Part shown: positions 8,767 through 17,440 of the stretch, in pieces
Layout of the letters: every line of letters starts with the position of its first letter
Position numbering within the stretch: the first letter of the stretch is position 1
Source of the DNA: Cytophagales bacterium
Lineage (GTDB): Bacteria; Bacteroidota; Bacteroidia; Cytophagales; UBA9547
Length of the DNA stretch: 64,000 bases
Direction: 5' to 3'
Assembly: GCA_013297755.1 (NCBI GenBank)
Contig: JAAFIH010000002.1
Coordinates: 124,001-188,000 of the forward strand
Position numbers and translations under genes: made by a program
The notes under the pieces: model-generated
Databases searched by the model: none
Told to the model about the DNA's origin: nothing
What the model saw: only the letters and a program-made list of their open reading frames with translations

Positions 8767-8935
8767 TTATGCTATTACTTTAGGTTCTGGCATTTTAGGT
8801 TCTGGTATAGGTTTAGGCTGAGTTTGATTGCTTTTAGTATTATTTTGAAAATCACAGTTTTTAAAATAATCCATATTATTACCTAATTCTTCTTTCATGG
8901 CTTAAATCATTTCTTCCCAACTTTCTTGTTATTAT
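8767..8935 (-). pseudogene. C-terminal remnant of a third large OB-fold-like protein
   Basis: The minus strand encodes about 55 residues matching the tail of the 657-aa protein: ESWEEMI, stop, AMKEELGNNMDYFKNCDF, a proline-rich stretch, and EPKVIA. The stop TAA at 8904-8902 replaces a Glu codon of the homologue. The remaining ~600 codons of the gene are absent: upstream DNA goes almost directly into the 76-bp upstream repeat. This indicates an internal deletion that joined the leader to the gene end. Confidence 0.8.
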
Positions 8936-8987
8936 TTTACTATTAAATTTATTTTTTTCTTACTTTTTAAAAAGTGTTTTTTGTATA

Positions 8988-9063
8988 TTTAAAACAAATC
9001 TACATTATTTTAATTTATTTTTATTATTACACAATTCAATTTAATAATTATTTAATATTCATA
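8988..9063 (-). repeat. 76-bp upstream-region repeat, copy B
   Basis: Matches 3661-3736 with three mismatches. It lies upstream of the module 3 remnant, where a promoter for that module would be expected. Confidence 0.75.
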
Positions 9064-9447
9064 CTTATTAAATCCTCAATAATGTTTAAAAAATATCTAA
9101 AAACCTCAATTTCTGTAAATTAATCCTTACATCAAGCAAGAACTAACTCCAACTTAGTCAAAGGGATTTAATGTACATACATTTTTTTTCCAATATATGT
9201 TAAAAAAAGTAAGAATAAAATAAAATAACATCCAAAATAAATATCAAAATAGTAATAAGTTTAAGAAACCAAGAAAGTTGAATTTGACTACTAGCGAAAC
9301 CATTACCAAAAATATACCTATTGCTTTGTGTAAAATTGTTTTTAAAATTGGTTTTATAATATTTTTAAATCAAAATTATCAAAATTAAAACTAAATGTTC
9401 CTAAAATCGTAAGTGAGCCATAATATAATATATATTTTTTTAAAACT
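9064..9447. other. Intergenic stretch between the module array and AMP nucleosidase
   Basis: AT-rich DNA between divergent transcription units. I see no coding potential that looks real, no clear hairpin and no convincing TAnnTTTG box. Promoters for both directions are expected here but cannot be placed. Confidence 0.5.
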
Positions 9448-10233
9448 ATGAAAACAAAAGAAGAAATTGTAGACAACTGGCTTCCACGATACACTGGCAC
9501 ACCTCTACAAATATTTGGTGAATACATTTTACTTACCAATTTCTACAACTATGTAGAACTTTTTGCCGAACGATTTGATACTCCTATTTATGGGCGAGAT
9601 AAAGCCATGCAAACTGCCACTTCTGAAAATATTACTATTATAAATTTTGGCATGGGCAGCCCTATGGCAGCCACCATCATGGATTTACTTACTGCATTAA
9701 ACCCAAAAGCTGTTTTGTTTTTAGGAAAATGTGGTGGTTTACGTAAAATTACCAAAATTGGAGATTTAATTTTGCCAATAGCAGCCGTTCGTGGCGAGGG
9801 TACAAGCGACTCTTACATGCCAAAAGAAATTCCAGCTTTGCCTTCTTTCAGGCTTCAAATGGCTGTTTCTTCAACTATCAAAAAATATGAATTAGACTAC
9901 TTTACAGGTATGTGCTACACTACCAATCGTAGAGTTTGGGAACATGATGTTGTTTTCAAAGAGTATTTACAACAAATCAGAGCTTTGTGTATAGACATGG
10001 AAACAGCCACTATTTTTATAACAGGTTTTGCAAATAAAATCCCACATGGTGCCTTGCTATTGGTATCAGACAATCCTATGACACCAGAGGGTGTCAAAAC
10101 AGAAGAAAGTGATAAGATTGTTACTAAAAATTTTGTTTTAAATCATATCAATATTGGCATAGACTCTCTTGTAGAACTTAGAGATTCTGGCGAATCTGTA
10201 AAACATTTGAAGTTTGAACCAAGAAATATCTAA
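9448..10233 (+). CDS. amn: AMP nucleosidase, short Bacteroidota form (261 aa)
   Basis: Hydrolyses AMP to adenine and ribose 5-phosphate, acting in cytoplasmic purine turnover. The product belongs to the purine nucleoside phosphorylase fold: a nucleotide-site strand NFGMGSPMAATIMDLL (about 67-82), FLGKCGGL (about 92-99), the ribose-binding DMETATIF (about 186-193) and the purine-site Asp in LLVSDNPM (about 206-213). It lacks the extra N-terminal domain of the ~480-aa E. coli Amn, as is usual for Bacteroidota proteins of ~258 residues. The gene is monocistronic, with the converging tRNA and its terminator downstream. A related PNP-fold nucleosidase is the alternative. Confidence 0.85.
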   Translation: MKTKEEIVDNWLPRYTGTPLQIFGEYILLTNFYNYVELFAERFDTPIYGRDKAMQTATSENITIINFGMGSPMAATIMDLLTALNPKAVLFLGKCGGLRKITKIGDLILPIAAVRGEGTSDSYMPKEIPALPSFRLQMAVSSTIKKYELDYFTGMCYTTNRRVWEHDVVFKEYLQQIRALCIDMETATIFITGFANKIPHGALLLVSDNPMTPEGVKTEESDKIVTKNFVLNHINIGIDSLVELRDSGESVKHLKFEPRNI

Positions 10234-10357
10234 AAAACTGCTCAACAGTATTTTCTATTGATTTTTTTATTTTAGTATTGGTTTGGTTTTAGAAAACATA
10301 GATAGGGATGTAGAAATTTCCAAAAAAATGATTTCCCAAAAAAATTCAGAATTTACA

Positions 10358-10390
10358 TAAAAAAGCCTTTTAAACGTAGTTTAAAAGGCT
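10358..10390 (-). terminator. Intrinsic terminator of the tRNA-fMet gene
   Basis: A perfect 12-bp stem (10364-10375 with 10379-10390) and a 3-nt loop are followed on the minus strand by a run of T (A-run at 10359-10364 on the plus strand). It lies 5 nt beyond the tRNA 3' end. Confidence 0.85.
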
Positions 10391-10395
10391 ATTAG

Positions 10396-10471
<76 letters not shown>

Positions 10472-10485
10472 ATGTAAATGGAGTG

Positions 10486-10493
10486 CAAAGGTA
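10486..10493 (-). promoter_or_regulatory. -7 box of the tRNA-fMet promoter
   Basis: Minus-strand TACCTTTG fits the Bacteroidota TAnnTTTG box, 14 nt upstream of the mature tRNA 5' end. Confidence 0.7.
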
Positions 10494-10581
10494 ATGATTA
10501 TAATTTGTAAACCAATTTTATTTTTTTATTTTATTAGAAATAAATTTAAAAGTAAAATAAAAGGTATTGATTAATCATAAT

Positions 10582-11214
10582 TTATTCGTCTTCGTAGCCA
10601 CCACTGCCAGCAAACTCATCAAAGCCAAACTCATCGGTATCGTCTAAATCGTCTTCATCGTCTTCGTCATCAAAATCATTTTTGCCTTTCAAGTCGTCAT
10701 CTTCTAAATCATCGTACTCATCTTTGATGCTACCAGTTTTCTTTTTTGTGCCAAATCGTGGTTCGTCATCTTCGTCATCATCTTTTAGCGATGTTTCGTT
10801 AGTAATTTTTGATTCTCCCATGCTTTCTATCAAATCAGGATATTGGACAGAATTGCGTATAGGAATCATTTTTTCGTAAAAAATCAAAAAACGATGCTCT
10901 TCCAAATAGTCATAAATCAATAAAAACTCTTTTTGTAGCTCAAAAATTTCGTCTACAAATGTATTTTTTAAAGATTCTTTTTTGGGATCGTCTTCAAATA
11001 ATTCGTATTTGTATTCAGATAAATTCCAATCATCTGGATTAGAATAAAATCCAAAAGGTTCGCTCATTTTAAAGCTAAAAGCCTTTAAAATATGTTGAGC
11101 CAGTTGCATGAGTGTAGTATCTTTATGAAATTGAATGATACGATAGGGCATACGTTCAATTTTATTGCCAGCATCTGTAGCTATTATTTTTAATTGGAAA
11201 ATATCTTTATTCAT
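10582..11214 (-). CDS. pRiA4b ORF-3-like (IS1096 TnpR-like) family protein with acidic tail (210 aa)
   Basis: Residues 1-130 resemble the plasmid pRiA4b ORF-3 family (YRIIQFHKDTTLMQLAQHILKAFSF, then FGFYSN and YDYLEEHRFLIFYEKM), whose function is unknown. The name comes from plasmid and transposon passengers, but Bacteroidota carry chromosomal versions. From about residue 145 the protein becomes an Asp/Glu-rich low-complexity tail, which may make it a protein- or nucleic-acid-mimicking acidic domain; this is inference. A TATATTTG box is 31 nt upstream. It is a single-gene unit. Confidence 0.7.
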   Translation of the reverse strand: MNKDIFQLKIIATDAGNKIERMPYRIIQFHKDTTLMQLAQHILKAFSFKMSEPFGFYSNPDDWNLSEYKYELFEDDPKKESLKNTFVDEIFELQKEFLLIYDYLEEHRFLIFYEKMIPIRNSVQYPDLIESMGESKITNETSLKDDDEDDEPRFGTKKKTGSIKDEYDDLEDDDLKGKNDFDDEDDEDDLDDTDEFGFDEFAGSGGYEDE

Positions 11215-11244
11215 CCTTTAATTGCAATTATTCACTTTGATTTG

Positions 11245-11252
11245 CAAATATA
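11245..11252 (-). promoter_or_regulatory. -7 box upstream of the pRiA4b ORF-3-like gene
   Basis: Minus-strand TATATTTG fits TAnnTTTG and lies 31 nt before the ATG at 11214. Confidence 0.65.
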
Positions 11253-11396
11253 TATTGTGTAGATTTTAAAAAAAAATCAACTTAAAAATTTATTGATAAT
11301 TAATTTAATTAAAAATCAATAAAAGTAATAATATTGTATAAATGTAAAATAAAAATTAGGTTAAAAACTTGAAATTATAAATTAGTAAAAGTAAGA

Positions 11397-13670
11397 TTAT
11401 GGTATTACTTCATCGGCAATATCAATAGTATCACCATGCGTGTATAAAAGGCTGTCTGTGAGAGTAGTATCTATTTTTGGCAAGTAGGTACGACAGTTAT
11501 GTGCTTTTGCTATTGGGGCAGATGGTTTAGGAAAATAGCCCATTTTCACGCCTGATTCTTTATCTTTATAGGCTTTTTCCATAAATTTTCCATATATTGG
11601 CAAGGCAGTTTTTGAGCCTTCGCCATAAGCCGAAATTCTAAAATGTACGCTTCTATCGGCAGCTCCTACCCAAGATCCTGATACTAAATCTTTAGTAAGT
11701 CCTACAAACCACCCATCAGAGTGATTAGATGAGGTACCAGTTTTGCCACCAAATTCGTTGCCTCTAAACAAATCGTAGCCAAATAGTGCCTGTGATGTGC
11801 CACCTGGCTCTTCGAGGCCACCACGCAACATATACAACATCAACCAAGCACTTTCTTCGCTTATGGCTTTGCGAGTGATGGGTTTAAATTCGGCAAGTTT
11901 ACGCCCACCATTGTCTTCTATTTTAGTAATAAATATTGGTTCTGTAAATATTCCTTTGTTCAAAAAAGTACCATAAGCAGCTACCAATTCATACAGAGAT
12001 ACATCACTTGAACCTAATCCTACAGATGGCACAGGCTTTAAGGGGCTTTTGATTCCACATTTTTGAGCATATTTTATTACTGCATCCCAACCAATTTTTT
12101 GAATTAATTGTGCTGTAACAGTATTGACTGATTTTCCCATGGCCCAACGCAATGTCATGGGTTGGCCTGTAATTTTCCAATCAGAGTTGCGTGGTTTCCA
12201 AACTTTGGGTATCATTACACCTGCACTATCTTCGTTGTAATCTATCTGAATGGCTTGATCTACAATTTTATCGCAAGGTGCGTACCCAAAACTATCTATG
12301 GCTGCTAGGTATACAAATGGCTTAAAAGTACTGCCTGGTTGTCGCTTAGATTGTACTACATGGTCGTATTGAAAATATTTATAATTGATGCCACCTACCC
12401 AAGTTTTGATATGCCCTTTGAAAGGATCTAAAGTAAGAAATCCTGCATATAAAAAATGTTTGTAATATCTCAATGAATCTATAGAATTGAAACAAGTGTC
12501 TTTTTCGCCTTGCCAAGTAAAAACACGCATTTTTTTAGGCTTAATCAAATTTGCCCATATAGAATCTTTATTGTCTTGGTGTTTTGATTTTAAATTTTTG
12601 TAAACTTTTGTTCTTAGTATGGCATCTTCTATAAAATTAGGAATTTCTTTTTTATTTTCGTCTACCCAGGGGTTTGAGCCTTTCCAATGTCTAAAAAAAC
12701 GACTTTGTAATTCAGCCATTTGCTCTTCTACGGCTTGTTCTGCATGTTTTTGTAATCTACTATCCAAAGTTGTATAAATACGTAAGCCATCTGCATATAG
12801 ATCATAACCATTATCAGCACACCATTTATTTACAAAATTTTCGACCATTGTTCTAAAATATGTTCCTTGCCCTTCGTAGTGCATTTGCATATTTAGATTG
12901 AGTTGAATAGGTAATTTTTTGATAGAATCAGCTTGAGCTACTGTCAAAATATGGTCTCTGGCCATGATATTGAGTACAGTATTTCTGCGTTTAAGGGCAT
13001 TTTCGGGTTTCAAGAAAGGGCTGTAAAGGGTAGTTGCTTTGAGAACCCCTACCAGCATGGCAACTTGCTGGGGTTGCAAACTATCAGGCGAGGTCGAAAA
13101 AAATGTATGAGTTGCAGTATTGATTCCATAAGCTGTATATCCAAAATCGACTGTATTGAGATACATTGTAATAATTTGCTCTTTGTTGTAAACGGCTTCT
13201 AGTTTTACTGCTGTTATCCATTCTTTAAGTTTAAAAATAAAAGTTCTTACGCCAGGAATGTAGCTTAGCAATCCCTGAGAGGTGGCACCTCGTGTTTTGA
13301 ATAAATTTTTGGCTAATTGTTGTGTAATGGTACTACCACCACGCCTGTCGCCTTTGAGGGCATAATAAAATATAGAAATTGTGGCACCCCAATCTATCCC
13401 TTTGTGTTCGTAAAAATGGGCATCTTCGGTGGCTATCAATGCTTTGATAAGCATGGGTGATATTTTTTTGTATTCTACTGGCGTTCGATTTTCTCTAAAA
13501 TATCTACCCAATAATTTTCCATCTGAGGTGTAAACTTCTGAGGTAACATCAACTTCGGGTTTTTCTAGTTTATCAAAACTGGGTACTTTGCCAAACAGCC
13601 ACAAAAAATTGTGTTCTATACACAAGTATAGAAATAAAAAAAATCCAATTAAATATAAAAATTTTCGCAA
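11397..13670 (-). CDS. mrcA: Penicillin-binding protein 1A, bifunctional transglycosylase/transpeptidase (757 aa)
   Basis: Polymerises and cross-links peptidoglycan in the periplasm. It has one N-terminal membrane anchor (about 4-24). A GT51 domain follows, with ATEDAHFYEHKGIDW (about 80-94, catalytic Glu) and RRGGSTITQQLAKNLF. The transpeptidase domain has STFKPF (SxxK, about 440), SVN (SxN, about 517) and KTGTS (about 650). The length fits class A PBPs. The C-terminal ~60 residues are proline-containing and end soon after the transpeptidase fold. It is monocistronic, with a TACATTTG -7 box 26 nt upstream. Confidence 0.93.
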   Translation of the reverse strand: MRKFLYLIGFFLFLYLCIEHNFLWLFGKVPSFDKLEKPEVDVTSEVYTSDGKLLGRYFRENRTPVEYKKISPMLIKALIATEDAHFYEHKGIDWGATISIFYYALKGDRRGGSTITQQLAKNLFKTRGATSQGLLSYIPGVRTFIFKLKEWITAVKLEAVYNKEQIITMYLNTVDFGYTAYGINTATHTFFSTSPDSLQPQQVAMLVGVLKATTLYSPFLKPENALKRRNTVLNIMARDHILTVAQADSIKKLPIQLNLNMQMHYEGQGTYFRTMVENFVNKWCADNGYDLYADGLRIYTTLDSRLQKHAEQAVEEQMAELQSRFFRHWKGSNPWVDENKKEIPNFIEDAILRTKVYKNLKSKHQDNKDSIWANLIKPKKMRVFTWQGEKDTCFNSIDSLRYYKHFLYAGFLTLDPFKGHIKTWVGGINYKYFQYDHVVQSKRQPGSTFKPFVYLAAIDSFGYAPCDKIVDQAIQIDYNEDSAGVMIPKVWKPRNSDWKITGQPMTLRWAMGKSVNTVTAQLIQKIGWDAVIKYAQKCGIKSPLKPVPSVGLGSSDVSLYELVAAYGTFLNKGIFTEPIFITKIEDNGGRKLAEFKPITRKAISEESAWLMLYMLRGGLEEPGGTSQALFGYDLFRGNEFGGKTGTSSNHSDGWFVGLTKDLVSGSWVGAADRSVHFRISAYGEGSKTALPIYGKFMEKAYKDKESGVKMGYFPKPSAPIAKAHNCRTYLPKIDTTLTDSLLYTHGDTIDIADEVIP

Positions 13671-13696
13671 TTTGTTTTAGGCTTTTTATTTTTTTG

Positions 13697-13704
13697 CAAA
13701 TGTA
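13697..13704 (-). promoter_or_regulatory. -7 box of the PBP1A gene
   Basis: Minus-strand TACATTTG, 26 nt before the ATG at 13670. Confidence 0.65.
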
Positions 13705-14079
13705 TATAATATTTCCAATTTGATGGAATAGAATTGTTCTTATATTTTTTAAGATGATAATGTTTGCAGAGCAAACGTATTTAGGAATTTTTTAAATAAA
13801 TTTACTTATATTTTAATAATCCCTCCCTAGATCAAATTTTACAACTGCACATTTCTGGCTCAAAACTTTTGCTTTGCACTGATGATGTAGCAGAATCCAA
13901 AGAGAAGGACTTTAGATTGCAATATACCAAACCTCTTTTTTTAGTACTATAATAAATGTGTTTGTCCAGATTCCTTGTCCCTACTCATCGTTCAATCCAT
14001 TCTCATTGGCTCCCTTGTTTCCAACAGAGTAAGTAGTGAAAATACTTTTTAACGATTTTAAGAAACCCAAAAAAAATTT

Positions 14080-14087
14080 TATATTTG
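14080..14087 (+). promoter_or_regulatory. -7 box of the RHS toxin gene
   Basis: TATATTTG fits TAnnTTTG. The ATG is at 14104, so the expected start of transcription leaves only a ~10-nt leader. Confidence 0.6.
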
Positions 14088-14103
14088 TACTCTGTAAGAC
14101 GAT

Positions 14104-15672
14104 ATGTATAGCACTACTAATCAAAAATGTAATTTTTTTATAACCTCAACAATTTTATCTTGGATAGAAGGCCCACTAGCGGCCAACCTAGTACAAATCA
14201 ATGGAGAAAAGACACTAGGAAAAGGCAACATTTGGATAAGTTTCCTTATACGCAAAGAAACAGACGATAATGACGAAGTTTCTGTAAAACTGGCAGACAA
14301 CAGTATAACATGGAATGGCTCAAGTGCTGGTGTAGAAGTAGGCTATTTTGGCCGAAAAGACATCAATGGCAACAGACAATGGTCGCTCAAATACTATACC
14401 ATATTATCAGCCAATCAAAACCAGTTTAGATATCACTATGCATACAAAGATTTAGGACCTATTACCATAGGCAAAACAGATTTTGTAGTACTTAATCTAA
14501 ACTTTATGGGTACCAACCCAACGGGTACACCCCCAAGTTTTAAACCTTTGAATTTAACAGTGCAACTCAACCCAGAGGCAAGCACACTAGGCAAAAGCCA
14601 AGGACCAAATGGAGTAGAAAGGGTTTTTGCAATTTCAAGACAATTTCGCAATGTAGTATTCTATGGAGGCAACAGCAAAGGCAAAGGAAGCATGGACGAG
14701 TTTAGACTTGGCAGCAGCTATGCAGCTGTAACCCCAACAGTAGCCAACAATAGAATAGACATACGCTATGCCGCCAACTATTATCCCTTTGGAGCACCCA
14801 TGCCAGGCAGAAGTTTTAGTGCTGGGTTGGCGTATAGGTATGGGTTTAATGGACAAGAACGTGAAACAGAACTAAGTAATGCCCACACAAGTGCTGAATT
14901 TTGGATGTATGATGGTAGAATTGGCAGAAGATGGAATGTGGACCCAATAGTTAAAGTATGGGAGAGTAGTTATGCCTCATTTGTAAACAATCCAGTTAAA
15001 TTCAATGATCCAGATGGATTAGATGTATTTTTAAATGGAAAAGATGCCAAAAAAGCTGCTAGAAATTTAAATAAATCTTCAAGTTTAAAAATTAAAATTA
15101 ATAAAAAAACTGGGCAATTATCTGCTAAAGGAGATGCAAAAACAGATTATGATAAAAAGTTAAACGAAGCTATTAACAGCACGAAAGTTAGAGTTAATTT
15201 AACAACAACAAGAGAAAACACCATCATTACTAATGATGGTAAGTCTGGAGATTTAATTGAAGGGGCATTTGGAGGGAATAGTTCAAGTTTTGATAATTCA
15301 ATAAAAAATATAGACCCTGATAGTGATAGCCCCCATAATATTATACCTGGCACTAAGGTCACTGCAGAACAATTTGTAAACTTAAATCATGCTAAAATAG
15401 AACAAGATTTTGGAGGAAATTCAGTTGGTCAGATTGTAGGACATGAAATAAATGAAGCATATATTGCAGCAGATGAAACCCCTAACTCATCAAGTTCAAA
15501 TAATTCTAGTTATTTAAATGCACATCATAAAGCAATAAATATTGACAAAAACTGGAATAATAGTATTAATTTTGAGTTTAATCAAGCTGAAAAAACGTAT
15601 TATGTTACTAAACCAATTATCTTATTAAATAATTACCAAATGATATTAAAAACTAAATTATATACTAAATGA
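14104..15672 (+). CDS. RHS-repeat-associated core protein with jelly-roll domain and C-terminal toxin region (522 aa)
   Basis: Probable polymorphic toxin of Bacteroidota. Residues about 1-205 resemble a LamG-like jelly-roll (IWISFLIR, FVVLNLNFMG, MDEFRLGSS). Residues about 225-308 form the RHS core, with YGFNGQERETE, WMYDGRIGRRWNVDP and FNDPDGLD, after which such proteins switch to a variable toxin domain. The C-terminal ~214 residues hold GHEINEAY (His447, Glu448) and AHHKA (474-477), possibly metal ligands of a zincin-like effector, although the fifth position is Glu rather than the His of HExxH. No signal peptide is visible and the long RHS repeat region is missing, so this may be an orphan tip. 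The next gene overlaps its stop by 4 nt, as expected for toxin-immunity pairs. Confidence 0.75.
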   Translation: MYSTTNQKCNFFITSTILSWIEGPLAANLVQINGEKTLGKGNIWISFLIRKETDDNDEVSVKLADNSITWNGSSAGVEVGYFGRKDINGNRQWSLKYYTILSANQNQFRYHYAYKDLGPITIGKTDFVVLNLNFMGTNPTGTPPSFKPLNLTVQLNPEASTLGKSQGPNGVERVFAISRQFRNVVFYGGNSKGKGSMDEFRLGSSYAAVTPTVANNRIDIRYAANYYPFGAPMPGRSFSAGLAYRYGFNGQERETELSNAHTSAEFWMYDGRIGRRWNVDPIVKVWESSYASFVNNPVKFNDPDGLDVFLNGKDAKKAARNLNKSSSLKIKINKKTGQLSAKGDAKTDYDKKLNEAINSTKVRVNLTTTRENTIITNDGKSGDLIEGAFGGNSSSFDNSIKNIDPDSDSPHNIIPGTKVTAEQFVNLNHAKIEQDFGGNSVGQIVGHEINEAYIAADETPNSSSSNNSSYLNAHHKAINIDKNWNNSINFEFNQAEKTYYVTKPIILLNNYQMILKTKLYTK

Positions 15673-16052
15673 TTAAAGTATTTATTACTACAATAATTTT
15701 ATGCTTTTATTCAGGTATATGTCAAAATAATGCCACTGGGGAGTATAAAATTATAAAAATTGATTCTATAAAATACCATTATGTAATAAATGTAGTTTCA
15801 ATTAAAGAAACTAATAAAAAAATAATTCTGATTTCTAGTAGAAATTTTAAGTATAAGAATGAACCTATTATTAAAGTAAACGAAGTTTACTCTTTTAAAA
15901 TAAGACCTACTAGAATGATAAGAATTGGAGATGAAATAAAAGACTCCTTAATTCTAAATGGTAGGAGTTTTACGATAGATGATGTTAAAATATCAAATAA
16001 TGACCTACCATTTATTTCAAATAATTTAAATGGATTATACTTTGTCCCCTAG
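15669..16052 (+). CDS. Candidate immunity protein for the RHS toxin (127 aa)
   Basis: The ATG overlaps the stop of the RHS gene (ATGA). The first ~18 residues are hydrophobic, ending near GICQN, and look like a Sec signal, so the protein is probably exported. The rest is beta-rich and Lys/Ile-rich, with no recognised domain. The immunity role is inferred from position only; export would fit a toxin that acts or is neutralised in the periplasm. Base composition is lower in GC than the RHS core, matching the toxin region, as in exchangeable tip-immunity cassettes. Confidence 0.55.
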   Translation: MIKVFITTIILCFYSGICQNNATGEYKIIKIDSIKYHYVINVVSIKETNKKIILISSRNFKYKNEPIIKVNEVYSFKIRPTRMIRIGDEIKDSLILNGRSFTIDDVKISNNDLPFISNNLNGLYFVP

Positions 16053-16648
16053 CTAGGCGAAGAATAAAAAAATGCTAAAAGTTTGGCGAAGTCTCTGACT
16101 TCGTCATGGTGTATGCAAATCTGAGATTTGCTATAAAACAAAAAAAGTCATTATATTTTTATCAAAAACAACCAATTTTCGTGTTCCACGAAAAGCAGAA
16201 AAAACAAAAAAAAGGGGGGCAAAAAAACAAAAGTGGCTTCGCCACACTCGTAAATTTCTTTTCCCAGCTATTCGTAGTCTAGTGGGTGGGCAAAAAGCGA
16301 AGGAGACTACGAGTTTTAAATAAAAGTATTCAGCTCTTCCACTTCTTCCACAAAAATAGCAAAAGAGCTGTTCAACAGTTAGCGATAGCGATTGTTGAAC
16401 TTTAGATAAAAGAGGATTTTCAATCCTCACATATTATGCCAAAGGCATAACAAAAAAACAAAAACGGGGGCAAAAAACAAAAGTGGCTTCGCCAATAATA
16501 AATCTTTTTTAGGGATAGTGTAAGGACAGGGCATGCCCTGTCCTTGCTTTTACAATAGTTTGTGGCACTCATAACATTTTTCAAACAGATCAATTAAAAA
16601 GTCCCTTGGCCCCAAAGTGGTAACGGTTTACGAACGAAAAACGAAAAT
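16053..16648. other. Repeat-rich spacer with several short hairpins
   Basis: No credible gene. Seen: hairpins GCGAAGTC-TCT-GACTTCG (about 16084), GCAAATC-TGA-GATTTGC (about 16115), GAGGATT-TTC-AATCCTC (about 16412), GCC-AAA-GGC-type repeats (about 16438) and the perfect palindrome at 16522-16545. A direct repeat (ACAAAAGTGGCTTCGCCA) occurs at about 16229-16246 and 16479-16496. The composition and repeats suggest dispersed intergenic elements that have accumulated downstream of the toxin cassette. Confidence 0.6.
16522..16545. repeat. 24-bp perfect palindrome
   Basis: AAGGACAGGGC followed by its exact reverse complement around a central AT. It is GC-rich against an AT-rich background, followed by GCTTTTA on the plus strand. 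It is probably a dispersed palindromic element (REP-like) that may double as a bidirectional terminator between the immunity gene and hisF. Confidence 0.75.
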
Positions 16649-17404
16649 CTATATCCTCATCGCTATGTTTTTTTGATGTAAGTACTTTTTTAGTTGCATT
16701 ATTTCGATTTCTTTGAAATGAAAAATACTTGCAGCTAAGGCACCATCTGCACTACCTTTAGTAAAACAATCATAGAAATGGGCCATGTTGCCAGCGCCAC
16801 CAGAGGCTATCAATGGGATTTTGGCTTGAGTCGAAATCAAGGCGTTGAGGTCGTTTGCAAAACCATTTTTTACGCCATCGTGGTCCATAGAGGTTAGTAA
16901 AATTTCGCCAGCTCCCAAATTTTCTACTTGTTTTGCCCAAGATATAGTAAGAATATCAGTGGCTACTCTGCCACCGTGGGTGTGTACAATATGCTGATTA
17001 TCAACGCATCTAGTGTCAATGGCCACGGTTACAAACTGGCTTCCAAACGATTTGGCAAGTTTAGCTATCAAATCTGGATTTTTGACTGCCGATGAGTTGA
17101 TGGAAACTTTATCGGCTCCGTTTTGTAGTAATATTTCGGCATCTTCAATACTAGATATACCACCACCAACTGTAAATGGAATATTGATTACTCTGGCTAT
17201 TTTTTTTACTAATTCTGCTAGTGTTTTTCGCTTTTCGACAGTGGCAGTAATATCCAAAAAAACCAATTCATCGGCACCTTCTTGGGCGTATATCTGAGCA
17301 AGTTCTACTGGGTCTCCAGCATCTCTTAAATTTTCGAAATTGATTCCTTTTACAGTTTTTCCATCTTTAATATCCAAGCATGGTATAATTCTTTTGGTAA
17401 GCAA
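16649..17404 (-). CDS. hisF: Imidazole glycerol phosphate synthase cyclase subunit HisF (251 aa)
   Basis: Cyclase half of the HisFH complex. It converts PRFAR plus ammonia from HisH to IGP and AICAR in histidine synthesis. It is a complete TIM barrel, with the catalytic Asp in CLDIKDGK (about 11) and AIDTR (about 130). The phosphate loops ([16 protein letters not shown]) and DHDGVKNG are all visible. The start is TTG at 17404, giving the family-typical [11 protein letters not shown]; no upstream in-frame ATG exists. The gene is isolated from other his genes and follows the MMPL transporter gene by 36 nt, so it is probably co-transcribed with it. Confidence 0.96.
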   Translation of the reverse strand: MLTKRIIPCLDIKDGKTVKGINFENLRDAGDPVELAQIYAQEGADELVFLDITATVEKRKTLAELVKKIARVINIPFTVGGGISSIEDAEILLQNGADKVSINSSAVKNPDLIAKLAKSFGSQFVTVAIDTRCVDNQHIVHTHGGRVATDILTISWAKQVENLGAGEILLTSMDHDGVKNGFANDLNALISTQAKIPLIASGGAGNMAHFYDCFTKGSADGALAASIFHFKEIEIMQLKKYLHQKNIAMRI

Positions 17405-17440
17405 TGCGTTTACATATTTAAAGTTAAATAATAATAATTA

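Larger units (their letters stand above)
13671..14103. other. Intergenic stretch between PBP1A and the RHS gene
   Basis: Holds the PBP1A -7 box (13697-13704), a small perfect hairpin with a 6-bp stem (GTTTGC-AGA-GCAAAC, near 13760) and the RHS promoter (14080-14087). Its middle part (about 13830-14040) is richer in GC than other spacers, but I found no frame with a recognisable domain. A decayed remnant of a longer RHS gene is possible. Confidence 0.5.

Noticed and set aside
10682-10879. Ser-rich 65-codon open frame on the plus strand
   Set aside because: It is the antisense of the acidic tail of the pRiA4b ORF-3-like gene.
16131-16430. 99-codon open frame on the minus strand
   Set aside because: It covers repeats and hairpins, has Phe/Arg-rich low-complexity content and no recognisable domain or promoter.
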